NCBI GenBank assembly: GCA_039105265.1
Contig: JAPFFF010000001.1
Coordinates: 1-64,000, forward strand
Direction: 5' to 3'
Origin: Tritrichomonas musculus
Taxonomy: Eukaryota; Parabasalia; Tritrichomonadida; Tritrichomonadidae
Length of the DNA stretch: 64,000 nt
Under the pieces are notes generated by a model. The model saw nothing but the letters and a program-made list of their open reading frames with translations. It was not told the origin of the DNA and made no database searches. Of the stretch, positions 23,866-34,859 are shown in pieces. The position numbers and the translations under genes are program-made. Every line of letters starts with the position of its first letter. Positions within the stretch are counted from its first letter, which is position 1.

Positions 23866-25429
23866 TTTTCAGAAAAAGTTATATTAACTTTATTCATTTA
23901 ATTTCTTCTCATTTATTTGTGATACATTTCCAGTTTTTCAATTGTTATTTCTCAATTTTTCTATAGAAAAAGTTTGATTCATTATACTAATTTACATAAA
24001 ACGATAAATTGATAACAACAAAAAAGTTACAATTTTCGATAGAAATTATAACACGAACTTTCTCACTTTTTAGTATTCAATTATTTGAATTAAATTTTTT
24101 TAGAGAGCCGAACTTTTGCAAAATTTTGCATTCAATTTTTGGCACTTTTTTTGTAAAATATAAAATACTTGGAAACTTACAATAAAAAAATTTTAATGTT
24201 TGGCCATGACGGTTAATAAAAATAAATCATTCAATTTTTTTAAATAGAAAATTTTGCACAAGTTTGGAAATAAATCGATAAAAAGTGCTTATTTTTTGAA
24301 TTATTATATTTACAAAAAAACATAATTTTATTAATTATTGATGATTTAAATCATTATATCCATCATTTATTCTGAAATAATGTTAATCATGCTTTTTAAA
24401 TGCTATATAATATCATATTTAATTTTCAAAAAATGGTAAAACTGCAATTGGTTCTTAATCTATGATTTTGCAGTTGAAATTGTTAAATATTATCTGATTA
24501 AACAAAATGAAATTCAATATAAACAAAAATTAACAGATTTGAAAATAATTTTTCTATACGTTAAAATGCGTTATACATTTTATGAATATTTATTTTGTTT
24601 ATTTTTATCTTTTTTTAACAATGTAATTAAATTGTATACATTAAAAAATATTAAATAATAAAAATAAACAGCATTAACAAAAAATTAACAAATTATGGAA
24701 ATCACTATTTTATGTTAGACATGAATGTATAAAATAAACCTAAACCAGTTTGTTTATACCATTAACAACCTAATTAACAAACATTGGCTACAATATAAAC
24801 TTTTTAACAGTGAAATTGATGGTTTGTATTTTTAAACAAAAGTGAATTGAGTGATTTTTTTAAAAAATTTAAAAAAATAGTTGAAAAATTTGGTTAGGAA
24901 ATTTAGGTATTCATGGAGGAAAAATCCCCAAAAAATATATATTGATCACTGTATAATGAAAGTTATAATGGTATAAATTTTATTCGAAAATTTCATTTCC
25001 ACTCAAGATATCTAATTTGATTTCGATAAAGAGTTTCAATAAAAAGCTACAAAAGTATGCAAACAATGCACAATCGTATTTCAATTCACTATTTATACTC
25101 TTATTAATCAATTCTTAAATTTGATAATTATCAATTTATTTCGAATATTCGATATTTTTATTACTCTGTTTAAGTAATCCACTTTCCCGTTATATATAAG
25201 ATTTTTTATCATATTTTACATACAATAACTCCAGTAAATAATATGAATTGCATTTTAAAATTTTTATATTTATCAATGATATCCAAAAATCCTCATAGAT
25301 AATATACATAAATTTGTATTAAATATATATTAAATTAAATGTATATTTATGTTATACTGCTTATACTTCTTTATTTTCTTTTTTCATTGAGGAAAAGCCG
25401 ATAATCATTCATAAATATAAACGTATTAT
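23866..25429. other. AT-rich spacer with a diverged copy of the palindrome 2 arm
   Basis: No gene recognised. About 24900-25020 is a diverged, same-orientation relative of 15730-15840: shared blocks include AAAATCCC(A/C)AAAAAATATAT, TCACTG and ACTCAAGATAT with matching spacing. The rest has no recognised feature. Confidence 0.5.
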
Positions 25430-27760
25430 CAGAGGTGCGGACACCTACTTTAAATTTTTAACGTTTATAAAAATATGTATATCTTTTTATGTATTAATAA
25501 TTACTAAATAAAATTTTGATATTATATTTTAGTGCACTTATTTTATATATTTAATATTTAAATGTTTTAAAATATCAATTATATAAGTTATAATAACACT
25601 AACAAGTATCCTATGAAAATAACCCAATCCAGCCACCTGATGGATGGATTGAATTTATAATGATTAATTATTATATATATTGGAAATTAATGATTAATTA
25701 TGCATTTTGTTATTTTATAAATATTTCATATTTTGTTAAAAAGTTCATTTTAATGAGTTTTTATATATTTTTTGGAAATATCTAAATAAATAAAGAATTT
25801 ATTTAGATTATAATTACATTTAAATATTTTACATTTAATTTAATAAAGATATGCCAAATATAGTTTAATTTGATTAAGGCGTCCGAGCTGCAAAAATCAA
25901 TTTTAAAATCATAAACATTAATAACGATTTTTTTTCAATAAGAAATTATTACTAAAATATTAAGCAAATATCTTTTTATATTTATATGTATATCATAGAT
26001 TATATAACTTTTAATAATATTATATATATTATAAAAATATTTAAAATAAATATAAACAATTAATAAACTTTATATAACTGTATATTCTAAATATTGAAAA
26101 ATTATTATTTCAAAGCGTTTCTCAAAAAATGTTAATTTGAGAGAAATGGAATAAATAATTTTCTTTATATATTTTGAAGTTTAATTAAAATTTAAATCAA
26201 ATGTAGAAAGTTTTTTTTCATTAATTTTTTTTTTCATAAATTTTGAGTAAAATAATCTTCGAGAATAAAATTGAGAATATAGTAAATAATAATTGAGAGT
26301 TGTTACATTTAAATTCATATCTCAATATGTAATATATTATTTTATTATATTATAATAATTATATGATATATATAAAATATATAACAATTATATATTAATA
26401 ATAAAATTTTAAAATACTTTTTTTTATTAAATTTGGCCCATTTTCATTTTCTCAATTTTTTTTGATAGACTTCAAAAAGGACGAAACCGCATACCTTTTA
26501 CATCGGCTTTTTATGTATTCAAAAGAATTGAACAAATAATAACAGAAATTAAATGCAATAGGAATTAGGCCAAATATAAATACAAAAAAGAAAAAAGCAA
26601 TAAAAAGCAATATTAACAACCAAATATCTTTTAAAAAATTGAATTAGAATTCAAAACAAACATACTCATTTATTACAAAAGGATTTTATCAACGAAACAT
26701 TTATGGCTTGCAAGTACTAGTCAAATTCGACATATCGCCTGGTTGTTCGCTAATTTGAGATTTTAAAACATCATCGATATTCTTCAACGAATAGATTGAT
26801 TATGAACTATCAAAAACGAAGCCTATCAGAAACCTTACAATTCAAAATTATAAATATATCGAAATGAAACTGACTTTTCAAAAGGATAGAAATGAAAAAA
26901 TCGAGTCTTCATTCATTTTTCCATATTAATTTACATATCTTCCATTAGATTTAGGATCTGATGCAATTGCTAATACAAAACCTTTTACTTTTTTTAAACA
27001 GCACCGATTTTTATCAATACTTTTACTTTTAGGCAAGATATATTAAAAATTCCCTAAAAATTGTTTTACCTCATTTTTATTTGAGTTTTCTGAAATTTTT
27101 TATTCAAAAACAAAATTTCAATTCAGTTTTAGTCTTGAGCAACTTAAAAATAGTCAAGGATGTTGAAGATAATTATTTTACTAATATTAGAAGTCCTGGT
27201 TTATATCAATTAGATAAAAATAATATTGTTTTTTGTTTAAAATATATAATTTTTTTAATTAATCTTTCTATCATTTTATCTTTCTTTTCTTTTTTTTGAA
27301 AGTTTAAAAAAAAATTTGAATGTTGTAAAAGGTATGCGGTTTCGTCCTTTTTAAAAAACGGTTATTGTAAAAGGTATGCGGTTTCGTCCTTTTTTAAGTC
27401 TATCTTTTTTTTTGGGCCAATTTAAGTGGAAACTATATCATACATTAATAATTAAATAATAACAAACGAGACACATTTTTTTAAATAGTATAAAAATGAT
27501 TTTTATCATGTTTTTATTACTTTTTTTCTTCTAAATAATAGATTTTTCTCTTAATTACATAATTTCTATAGTTTACATATTTTTATATTTTTTTCAGTGG
27601 TTTATATTTTTCTACCTCAGAAAAAAAATCATATATCGCCACAAGTCGGCCCCGTGGACGAAAATAAAAAAAAATATATCATTATAATGCTCATAAAAAA
27701 TAATTAATATATACGAATTTTGGTGCGAATCTAAATCACTTCACCCTGTCCGCACCTCTG
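25430..27760. mobile_element. hAT-like non-autonomous element, 2.3 kb
   Basis: Ends CAGAGGTGCGGACA and its exact inverse (27747-27760). The CAGNGGTG start is the classic form of hAT terminal repeats. The flanks share at least TATTAT (25424-25429 and 27761-27766); a full 8-bp duplication is not seen, so hAT assignment is probable rather than proved. No transposase frame. It carries the 26468-27400 insertion. A GC-rich patch near 27640 (GCCACAAGTCGGCCCCGTGG) stands out in its right part. Confidence 0.75.
26468..27400. mobile_element. TA-flanked inverted-repeat element nested in the hAT-like element
   Basis: The left end GACTTCAAAAAGGACGAAAC continues through CGCATACCTTTTACA (35 bp). The inverse ends at 27400, and an extra copy of the right terminal block lies just inside it at about 27325-27352, so the right end is duplicated in tandem. 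TA lies on both sides (26466-26467 and 27401-27402), but the flanking GATA/TATC also match, so the exact edge is ambiguous by a few bases. The 72-codon hydrophobic frame at 27081-27299 is probably chance. Confidence 0.75.
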
Positions 27761-27969
27761 TATTATCAAACATGCATTATGTAAAAAATCAAATATTTCT
27801 AAAATATGATGAGGAAAATAATATTAATTTTATGAAAAATGTAATTATTAAATTAAACTTTTCATTTTACGCAGAAAATAAACAGATTTAAATAAAAAAG
27901 TATAAATTAAAAATGTTTTCTTAAAAAATGCTTTTTATTCATTATTTGCTCATTATGAGTTAATTAATA

Positions 27970-28146
27970 ATGATGATAACAATTGCAAAAAAGATGATAA
28001 CTGAAGAGACGAAGAGGAAAAAAATGATGATGAAGATAGCGAAGAAAAAGAAGAAGAAAAAGAAGAAGACGATGATGATTGCATTGAAGAAGAAGAAGAC
28101 GATGATGATGATGAAGATGAAAAAGAAGAAGAAGACGATGTTTAAT
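27970..28146 (+). other. Low-complexity acidic/lysine-coding GA-rich tract
   Basis: GAAGATGAT-type purine-rich sequence. In one frame it reads as an acidic run (EEKEEEKEEDDDD, then EEEEDDDDDEDEKEEEDDV) ending in a stop; in another as poly-Lys/Met. It could be the tail of a lost gene such as an acidic chromatin-type protein, or simple repeat expansion. No upstream gene body is visible. Confidence 0.35.
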
Positions 28147-28169
28147 GTTGAATAGTTTGATAGAAAACA

Positions 28170-29940
28170 CTATATTTATAGAATAGTAAAGGAAATATTT
28201 ATTTCAATAACTTAAATTACAAAAGTATTATAAAAAAATCTAATGATTTCAAAAATGGTATATCATTCCAATTTAAACAACCATGCTACTTTCAGTCAAT
28301 ATTCAACTATCAATCAGTTATGATTCCTTATCAGTGTTTAAGGGTTTTTATTATATATATCTGAAATTTGAAATCAATATTCATTAAAAATATTTTTATA
28401 TTTAATATTTTATTTATTATTTTGCATATTTAACAGATTTTAATGATTTTTTAAAAAGTTAAATATGAAATAAAATGTCCTTTACTGTAATTTATTTTTA
28501 TTTTGATTGACAAATAAAATTAAATCATTTATTTATTATATTAAATGATATATCAAATATTAATTAACATATTTTTGCTTTTATTTAAAAAAACTAAAAT
28601 CTGTTCCAAAATAATAGAACAATTAAAAATACGAAAATTTCAATATATTTCTATTCATTCACAAAATCTCTTTTTTTGTGCATTGAATTTTATTGTAACA
28701 AAAAAATATATGTATCTGTTCAAATATAGAGTATTTAAAGAGATTATTAAAATATATATCTAAACTAATTTCAATATATATATTTGCATATTATTATATG
28801 AAATTAATCTAAATTGACTGTTAATTTAATGCATTAAGTAAAAGTCTATATAAACGTGCAAAACAAGAATATTGATAAATTTAATTTATTTAGATAAAAT
28901 ATATACACTAATGTCTAAGTATAACACGTAGTAACTAAATGAAGCATTCATATCATTCCAAGAAAAATGCAAATCTTTCATTTTTTTTTTTTTTTCAAAA
29001 AGCATTGGTTACACCTGTATCAATGAGGAGAAATGAATAATAATCGTTAAACATCAATTATACTATTTAGTTAAGCATGAATATTAACAATACTTTTTAC
29101 ATTTTTTTTTTCATTTAGAGAGATATCTTGAATTTTTGAAAAACTAAAAATTTTTATATTTGGTATATATATTAATATATATTATTTAATAGTATATAAA
29201 AATTAAATTAAAAAGTAAAATAACTTAAAATATAGATATTATTGTGAGATATTTTTAAAACAATAAACATAAAAATACGTTATTTTGAAGTTGCCATACA
29301 CATTAAGAACTCAAAAATATTTCCCGCTTTCAAAAGTTAAACTTTTTCTGTTTTTATTAGTGAAATATCTCTATTTTGGCTAATAGAATCGGCTTCATAT
29401 TTAAAATTGCATCATGTCATTGATAATGCCAATATTATTTAATAATAATTTTTTATAATTTTAGAATTTGATAACCGCCGAAGGTCGAACCCTTTTATTT
29501 TTAAATAAAAACAATTATAGGGCTTCTCAATTATAAAACGATTTTTATTCAGAAAAATAAAAATAGAAATATCTCAAAAATAGGAGTATAAAATTCTTAT
29601 CCATTAAAGTACATTCTTAATTACAAAATAAAAATAAAGAAAATATGATCAAAATTACAATATTTCGTCAATTTCTCTACATGAATACCTCTTTTTTTTG
29701 TGAAATTTTCAAAATGAAATAACTATCTGCCTTTTTAATTTAAACAGATTACCACAATATGTGTGGGTAGACGATCAAAATTCGTTAAATTATTTAAAAT
29801 TTTTATTTATGAAATAATTTTTTTTATTTTATTTTTATATATATAATAATATAAAAAAGCATTTAGTTAATAAAAGTTGACCAAATTAAGATTTATAATT
29901 TTTCAATAGTTATATAAATATTGAAAGAAATTTAAAATCA
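28170..29940. other. AT-rich spacer
   Basis: No gene, RNA or clear repeat recognised. The 72-codon frame at 28545-28763 has the composition of chance AT-rich sequence. Confidence 0.5.
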
Positions 29941-30267
29941 TTTAATATCTTGTTATAGAACTCCGAATTTATATTAAATAAATAAATATATAATAGTGAT
30001 AAATTACATTATATTTATATTTATATCGGGAATGAACTTTTGATCAGCAGTTTTTTAAAAAAAGTTCTGAGAAGTTTCTTTTTTTTATCATAAATTTTTA
30101 GCAATTCAAAATATTTGAAAATGAAAAAACGATAAATAAGAATCTTTAATATCTTGTTATAGAACTCCGAATTTATATTAAATAAATAAATATATAATAG
30201 TGATAAATTACATTATATTTATATTTATATCGGGAATGAACTTTTAATCAGCAGTTTTTTTAAAAAA
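29941..30267 (+). repeat. Direct duplication of about 123 bp upstream of the fusion gene
   Basis: 29941-30063 recurs at 30145-30267 (offset 204) with about one substitution (TTTTGATCAGCAG versus TTTTAATCAGCAG). The second copy ends about 30 bp before the initiator-like box of the 30315 gene, so the duplication may involve its upstream control region. Confidence 0.85.
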
Positions 30268-30296
30268 ATGCATACAAGTTATTTTGTCACTTTTTA

Positions 30297-30303
30297 TTAC
30301 TTT
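30297..30303 (+). promoter_or_regulatory. Initiator-like element TCACTTT
   Basis: Matches TCA(C/T)(T/A), with its A 16 nt upstream of the ATG at 30315, a normal distance for trichomonad genes. Confidence 0.55.
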
Positions 30304-30314
30304 ATAAAATAAAA

Positions 30315-33300
30315 ATGAGTGAATTCTTGAAAGAAAACTCAGATATCATAATATATATGCATTCTCGAGAACTTGTCGAATCTTCTTTAATGGAATTCTT
30401 GAAAAATTCAGATGATCTTGAAGAAAATTATGAAAATTTAATTCGCATTTTTAATGATTACAAAATTGATGAAAATTCGCAAGATTTAAAAGATGTCTTA
30501 AATATAATTATTTCTTTTTCAAATAATTATCCTAGAAATCTACTATTTTTTTCAAAGATTGAAAAAATTATATTATTTTTTAAGCCAAAAATTATGAAAT
30601 TCTGGTCAAATATTGAAAAATTCCATATTTTTAGAACCAACAAACGAATTCTTTTATTTGCGCTCAACGAAAAAATTGTTACACTTGACCAAAAGATATT
30701 GAATTGTTTTTTTGAAGATGAATTAATAAAACAAAATTACTATCTTTATTTTTATCCTGAAATAAAAGAAATGATTAGAAATAATTTAATTTTTGAAGAA
30801 AAAACAAAAATGATATTAAATGATAACATTGATTTTTTTTTAGAAAAAAGAAAAATTGGAGAAAATGATAGTTTATTGTGCAACCTAATTCGTAACGATC
30901 GAATTGAAGATTTTTCAGCATATATTAAAAAAGAAAGTATACCTCTTTCATCCAAAATAATCCAGTCTATTTTCGAAACCAATCCTTTTTTGCTTGAAAA
31001 TAATCCAACTTTGATTGAGTATTCTGCTTTCTTTGGATCAATTAATATTTTTAAATATTTGATGAGAAAAGGAGTAGAGTTAACACCATCTGTATGGCTT
31101 TTTGGAATTCACGGAAGAAATTACGAAATAATTGAGATTATAGAAAAATATGGTGTTGAACCAATAAACAATTCTTATATAAGTTGCTTTATAGAATCAA
31201 TAAAATGTCATTATCATGAAATAACAGAATTACTATTTAAGAAATATATACAAAATTCAATTACTAACATGGAAAAATTTCAAATAATTTTTAATAAACA
31301 CTGCTTAAAATTTTATAATTTCACCTGCATAAATAAAGAGTTTGTTCAACATCCAATGAGAAATTTTATTGATTATATAAATAATGAACATCAAGAATTG
31401 CCGAAAGAAAATGATATCATCGACGATATAAACTCGGAAAAATGTATCATCGGAAAAAATGTTTTTAGTAATTTGATGAGTGAACTTTTTAAAAATATAG
31501 ACATGTCATATGAAACGTATCATAAACAAGAAAAAATAATTGAAAACCTAAATGAAAAAGTGAAAAATTTACAAAATGAAAATTTTGATTTAATGAATAG
31601 TATTAAAAGCCTTCGCTTACAAAAATCCCTTTTAATTCAGAGAATAAATAAAGCAAAAAATTATAACAAGTTAATAATTGGAAAATTAAAAAAGAAAAAT
31701 TCAAAAATAAAAGAATTAAATGAGCATATTCAAATATTATCAAAAATTGAAAATAATAGCTCAAATGAAATTGAATATGGACCCGAGAATTTAACTCCGT
31801 CATTAATTTTAGAAATTCTGAAAAATTCTAAAATAAATGTATTTTGCCGGAAATATTCGAGAGCATTAAAAGATATTTGTTTTATGCTCTATATTAATTC
31901 TAATATCACTTACAAGTTATTAAGGAAATTTATTCCTCTTCCAAATCCAGATAACTTGAGAAAAGAATACAGTGTAATAGTAAAGAATAAGCAAGATAAT
32001 CTATTGAACAAAGATCAAATTGAATATCTTCTAGAAGAGCTTCGTGGAGAAATGTCAAAAAAAGAAAATGAACCAATAGTTGCAACAATAGCTTTTGATG
32101 CAGCTACTATTGATCCTAGAAATCAAGGCTCAAATGGAATATTTGTTTTCAATTATCAACCACTAGATGGAAGTAAGCCAACAAAAGTAATTAATCTAGA
32201 GACAAGAGATAATGGAAGAGCAGATCAAGGAATAATCGATAGGGCGAAAGAAATAGAAGAGCTTGCAAAAGATTACAATATAATTTTTCGATTTGTAGCT
32301 TCAGATTCAGACTCTAAAACAAATCCATTACATACTGATTTTCAAAATTACATTAAAGATTTTGAAGGAGATAACTTTGATGCACTCATAGAGTATATAC
32401 ATAATTATCAGGATATGATACCAATATCTGATTGGCTTCATTTATGTAAAAATTTACGAACCAGATTAGCAAATTCAAAAATAATTTTATTCAAAGGTGC
32501 AAAAGAAATAAATTCGCAAAAAATACAAGAAATACTTCAAATTGATTTGAAGATATTTACAGCTGCAGGAAGAGAATCGATGAGAGATGATTTGGCCATG
32601 AAATTAATCAATTTTGACAGTTTAAATAAGCTTGCAGAAAACGATGAATACTCCTGTTTAGTTTTACTGCTACCTTTTGTTTTATTTACGGATGTTTTAC
32701 AATCTACTAATTTATCAATTTATGCAAGAAAGCAGCTGTGCTTTATTTCATATGAGATAATCTCATTGTTATATAATGAATCAAAAGGAATTCAGAATAT
32801 AAAATCTAAAAATACCGATAAGGTTGGATATCTCAGAAATTCAATGAGAGAAAGAACCCAAAATACTATTCTTGGATTTGCATATGCATTAGAATTTTAT
32901 GGGAAAAAATTAATGACATCAAGACTTGGTACACATATAGTAGAATTTATTTTTGGTCATATGAGAAATGGATGTAATGGATATGATGTTTTAGATAGGT
33001 GTGTATATCAATTGGTCAAATCAGAAATTACAAAAGAAATGCTTGAAAAATATAATAAAGAAGAATTACCTATTGCTGGAAGATCACATCCAGGGGGAGC
33101 TTGTTTTAGTGATCAATGGAACATTGACATTGATAACGATATTGACATTCAAAAAGTTGCAAATGAGTGTATTGAATTAATCCATGGCAATTTAAATTAT
33201 CAAAATTCTAATATTCAAAAATTAATTCAATTTTTATCAAAAGAAGCTCCAACTAAAGTTCCAAAATTAAGAGAAACAATAAGTTGTGCAAAGATACAAG

Positions 33301-33332
33301 CAAGACAAATTCATTATTCTAAAAAACATTAA
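30315..33332 (+). CDS. DUF3447/ankyrin head fused to P-element/THAP9-like transposase core
   Basis: Intact frame of 1005 codons. Residues 1-370 resemble the large trichomonad DUF3447/ankyrin family: YENLIRIFNDYKI near the start, and around residues 229-280 the hallmark PTLIEYSAFFGSINIFKYL followed by RNYEIIEIIEKYG. Residues about 405-485 are a coiled coil. Residues about 500-960 look like an RNase H-type transposase of the P-element/THAP9 class: a helical segment ending LPNPDNLRKEY, first Asp in IAFDAATID (D595), second acidic site in VASDSDS (D664/D666), the motif DWLHLCKNLR (D706), and Glu in HIVEFIFGHMRNG (E877), a spacing like that of P enzymes. No THAP zinc finger and no flanking terminal inverted repeats were found. 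It may be a domesticated transposase or an element that captured a host head. The transposase assignment rests on motif order, not on a search. Confidence 0.7.
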   Translation: MSEFLKENSDIIIYMHSRELVESSLMEFLKNSDDLEENYENLIRIFNDYKIDENSQDLKDVLNIIISFSNNYPRNLLFFSKIEKIILFFKPKIMKFWSNIEKFHIFRTNKRILLFALNEKIVTLDQKILNCFFEDELIKQNYYLYFYPEIKEMIRNNLIFEEKTKMILNDNIDFFLEKRKIGENDSLLCNLIRNDRIEDFSAYIKKESIPLSSKIIQSIFETNPFLLENNPTLIEYSAFFGSINIFKYLMRKGVELTPSVWLFGIHGRNYEIIEIIEKYGVEPINNSYISCFIESIKCHYHEITELLFKKYIQNSITNMEKFQIIFNKHCLKFYNFTCINKEFVQHPMRNFIDYINNEHQELPKENDIIDDINSEKCIIGKNVFSNLMSELFKNIDMSYETYHKQEKIIENLNEKVKNLQNENFDLMNSIKSLRLQKSLLIQRINKAKNYNKLIIGKLKKKNSKIKELNEHIQILSKIENNSSNEIEYGPENLTPSLILEILKNSKINVFCRKYSRALKDICFMLYINSNITYKLLRKFIPLPNPDNLRKEYSVIVKNKQDNLLNKDQIEYLLEELRGEMSKKENEPIVATIAFDAATIDPRNQGSNGIFVFNYQPLDGSKPTKVINLETRDNGRADQGIIDRAKEIEELAKDYNIIFRFVASDSDSKTNPLHTDFQNYIKDFEGDNFDALIEYIHNYQDMIPISDWLHLCKNLRTRLANSKIILFKGAKEINSQKIQEILQIDLKIFTAAGRESMRDDLAMKLINFDSLNKLAENDEYSCLVLLLPFVLFTDVLQSTNLSIYARKQLCFISYEIISLLYNESKGIQNIKSKNTDKVGYLRNSMRERTQNTILGFAYALEFYGKKLMTSRLGTHIVEFIFGHMRNGCNGYDVLDRCVYQLVKSEITKEMLEKYNKEELPIAGRSHPGGACFSDQWNIDIDNDIDIQKVANECIELIHGNLNYQNSNIQKLIQFLSKEAPTKVPKLRETISCAKIQARQIHYSKKH

Positions 33333-33718
33333 TTTTTTTAAAAATATTCAATTTAGCTCCAAAAAATAAACATAATTCTTAACATTTATATTTTTTCTAA
33401 TATAATATATTTATATATTTTTATTTATATTAAATAATTTATTAATATAAATAGTTCTAAAAGATAAAAATATTTCATAATTAAATTTTTTATATTCAAA
33501 TATTTCAATGATCTTATTCAAAAAATAAAAAAACGATCATTTCTCATTTAAAAATAAAATCGTTGATATATCACTTATTGCCCATTAAAACATTCTGGTA
33601 TTTATAAAATAATCTAATTAACTCTTAATTAATATAATATATGAATATATAAATAAATGACGGAAGAGAATCCAGTACCCATACATATCCACAATATAAA
33701 ATAAAATATCATAAGTTA
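33333..33718. other. AT-rich spacer
   Basis: Nothing recognised between the fusion gene and the hAT-type element. Confidence 0.5.
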
Positions 33719-33726
33719 TCTTAGAG

Positions 33727-34802
33727 CAGGGATGCTTATCGATAAACCGTTTTATTGGTCATCGGATGATTATCGATAATCCGATAATATCGATAAAAAA
33801 CCGTCCGATGAATGATGAGTATCGATAAATACGTTTTTCTAACCGTCCGATAAATGGTCTTATCGGATGATAACCGTCCGATAAATGGTCTCATGATCCG
33901 ATAAATTGTAAAATATTTATCGATAAATATCGATAAATTTTAAATAGTCCTTCAATTTTTATTGATATTTATCGATAAAATAACTATAATGCATTTTTTA
34001 TTTATAAACATCGATAAAAAAATATAAATCATTACTGATTTGATTGAGCCTCGTGTTAAACATTGATTTTACTAAGTTAAAGCATTAAAAAACAACAAAT
34101 AATAACAAATAAGAATTTAAAAATATTATTACTATTTTTTCTTTAATTGCATATATTTAAAGTAAAAAGCATTAAATTGATGGATGATAGCAAAAAATAT
34201 TATGAGGTATTACCAATACAACATAATGGAAATATTAAAGTCTTGATTTATTAACAATGCTATTATTAATCAATGATTAACCTCAAAAAACACTTGTAAT
34301 AAGCCACAAGTGGCGAAAAATACACTTTCTTCAGGTAAATTAATGATTTTCATTGTGTTGACTACTTTTGAATCGAAATACCGAATTTTTTATATTTCAT
34401 ATATCCACCGAAATAACAAGTATAATTATTTTTTTTCAACAATAATATTTTATATAAAATATAAATTTATTGGTAACTCACTTTTCTTTAGAAAAAATAA
34501 AACTTTCTGATGATAAATATTATATAACATCAAGAATTATTTTTATATTTTTTTATTAAAAAACATTATAAACAAAGAAAAAAAACATTATGCGCTTAAA
34601 TTTTTAAAATCCAATTGTTAGTTCTTTCTAAAAAGTTATATTTATCGGTAGTTATCGGATACAAAATTTTAATCAGATAAAAAATTTATCGATAAAAATT
34701 TTCATTTATCGATATTTATCTGTCATCGAAAGTTTATCAGATAATATCGATATTCATTGGACGATCATAACCGTTATCGGATAATATCGATAAGCAACCC
34801 TG
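33727..34802. mobile_element. Short hAT-type element with dense subterminal ATCGATA motifs
   Basis: Ends CAGGGATGCTTATCGATA and the inverse of CAGGGTTGCTTATCGATA. A perfect 8-bp target duplication TCTTAGAG flanks it (33719-33726 and 34803-34810), the hAT signature. About 250 bp at the left end and 170 bp at the right are packed with TATCGATA and CCGATAA/TTATCGG motifs in both orientations, as expected for subterminal transposase-binding sites. At 1076 bp with no transposase frame it is non-autonomous. The 66-codon frame at 34310-34510 is probably chance. Confidence 0.93.
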
Positions 34803-34859
34803 TCTTAGAGTATCTAGGTCCGTGAATTAAATTTCTTTTTAAACAAATGTTAAAAAATC

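Larger units (their letters stand above)
21635..24854. repeat. 17-bp inverted repeat enclosing an unknown gene and a transposase
   Basis: TCACTCAATTCACTTTT at 21635-21651 is matched exactly by its inverse at 24838-24854. Between them lie the 255-aa gene and the DD35E transposase. No target duplication is visible (left flank TTATGCAT, right flank TTTTTTTA). The repeat could mark the ends of a 3.2-kb element or be chance in AT-rich DNA. Confidence 0.4.

Noticed and set aside
27081-27299. 72-codon hydrophobic frame
   Set aside because: Phe/Ile/Leu-rich composition expected from chance in T-rich DNA; lies inside a non-autonomous element.
29470-29500. tRNA-like B box (GGGTTCGACC on the minus strand)
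   Set aside because: No pairing acceptor stem, A box or anticodon arm could be folded around it.
30315-33332. Flanking terminal inverted repeats for the P-like fusion gene
   Set aside because: I compared about 400 bp on each side and saw none; the only repeat is a direct duplication upstream.
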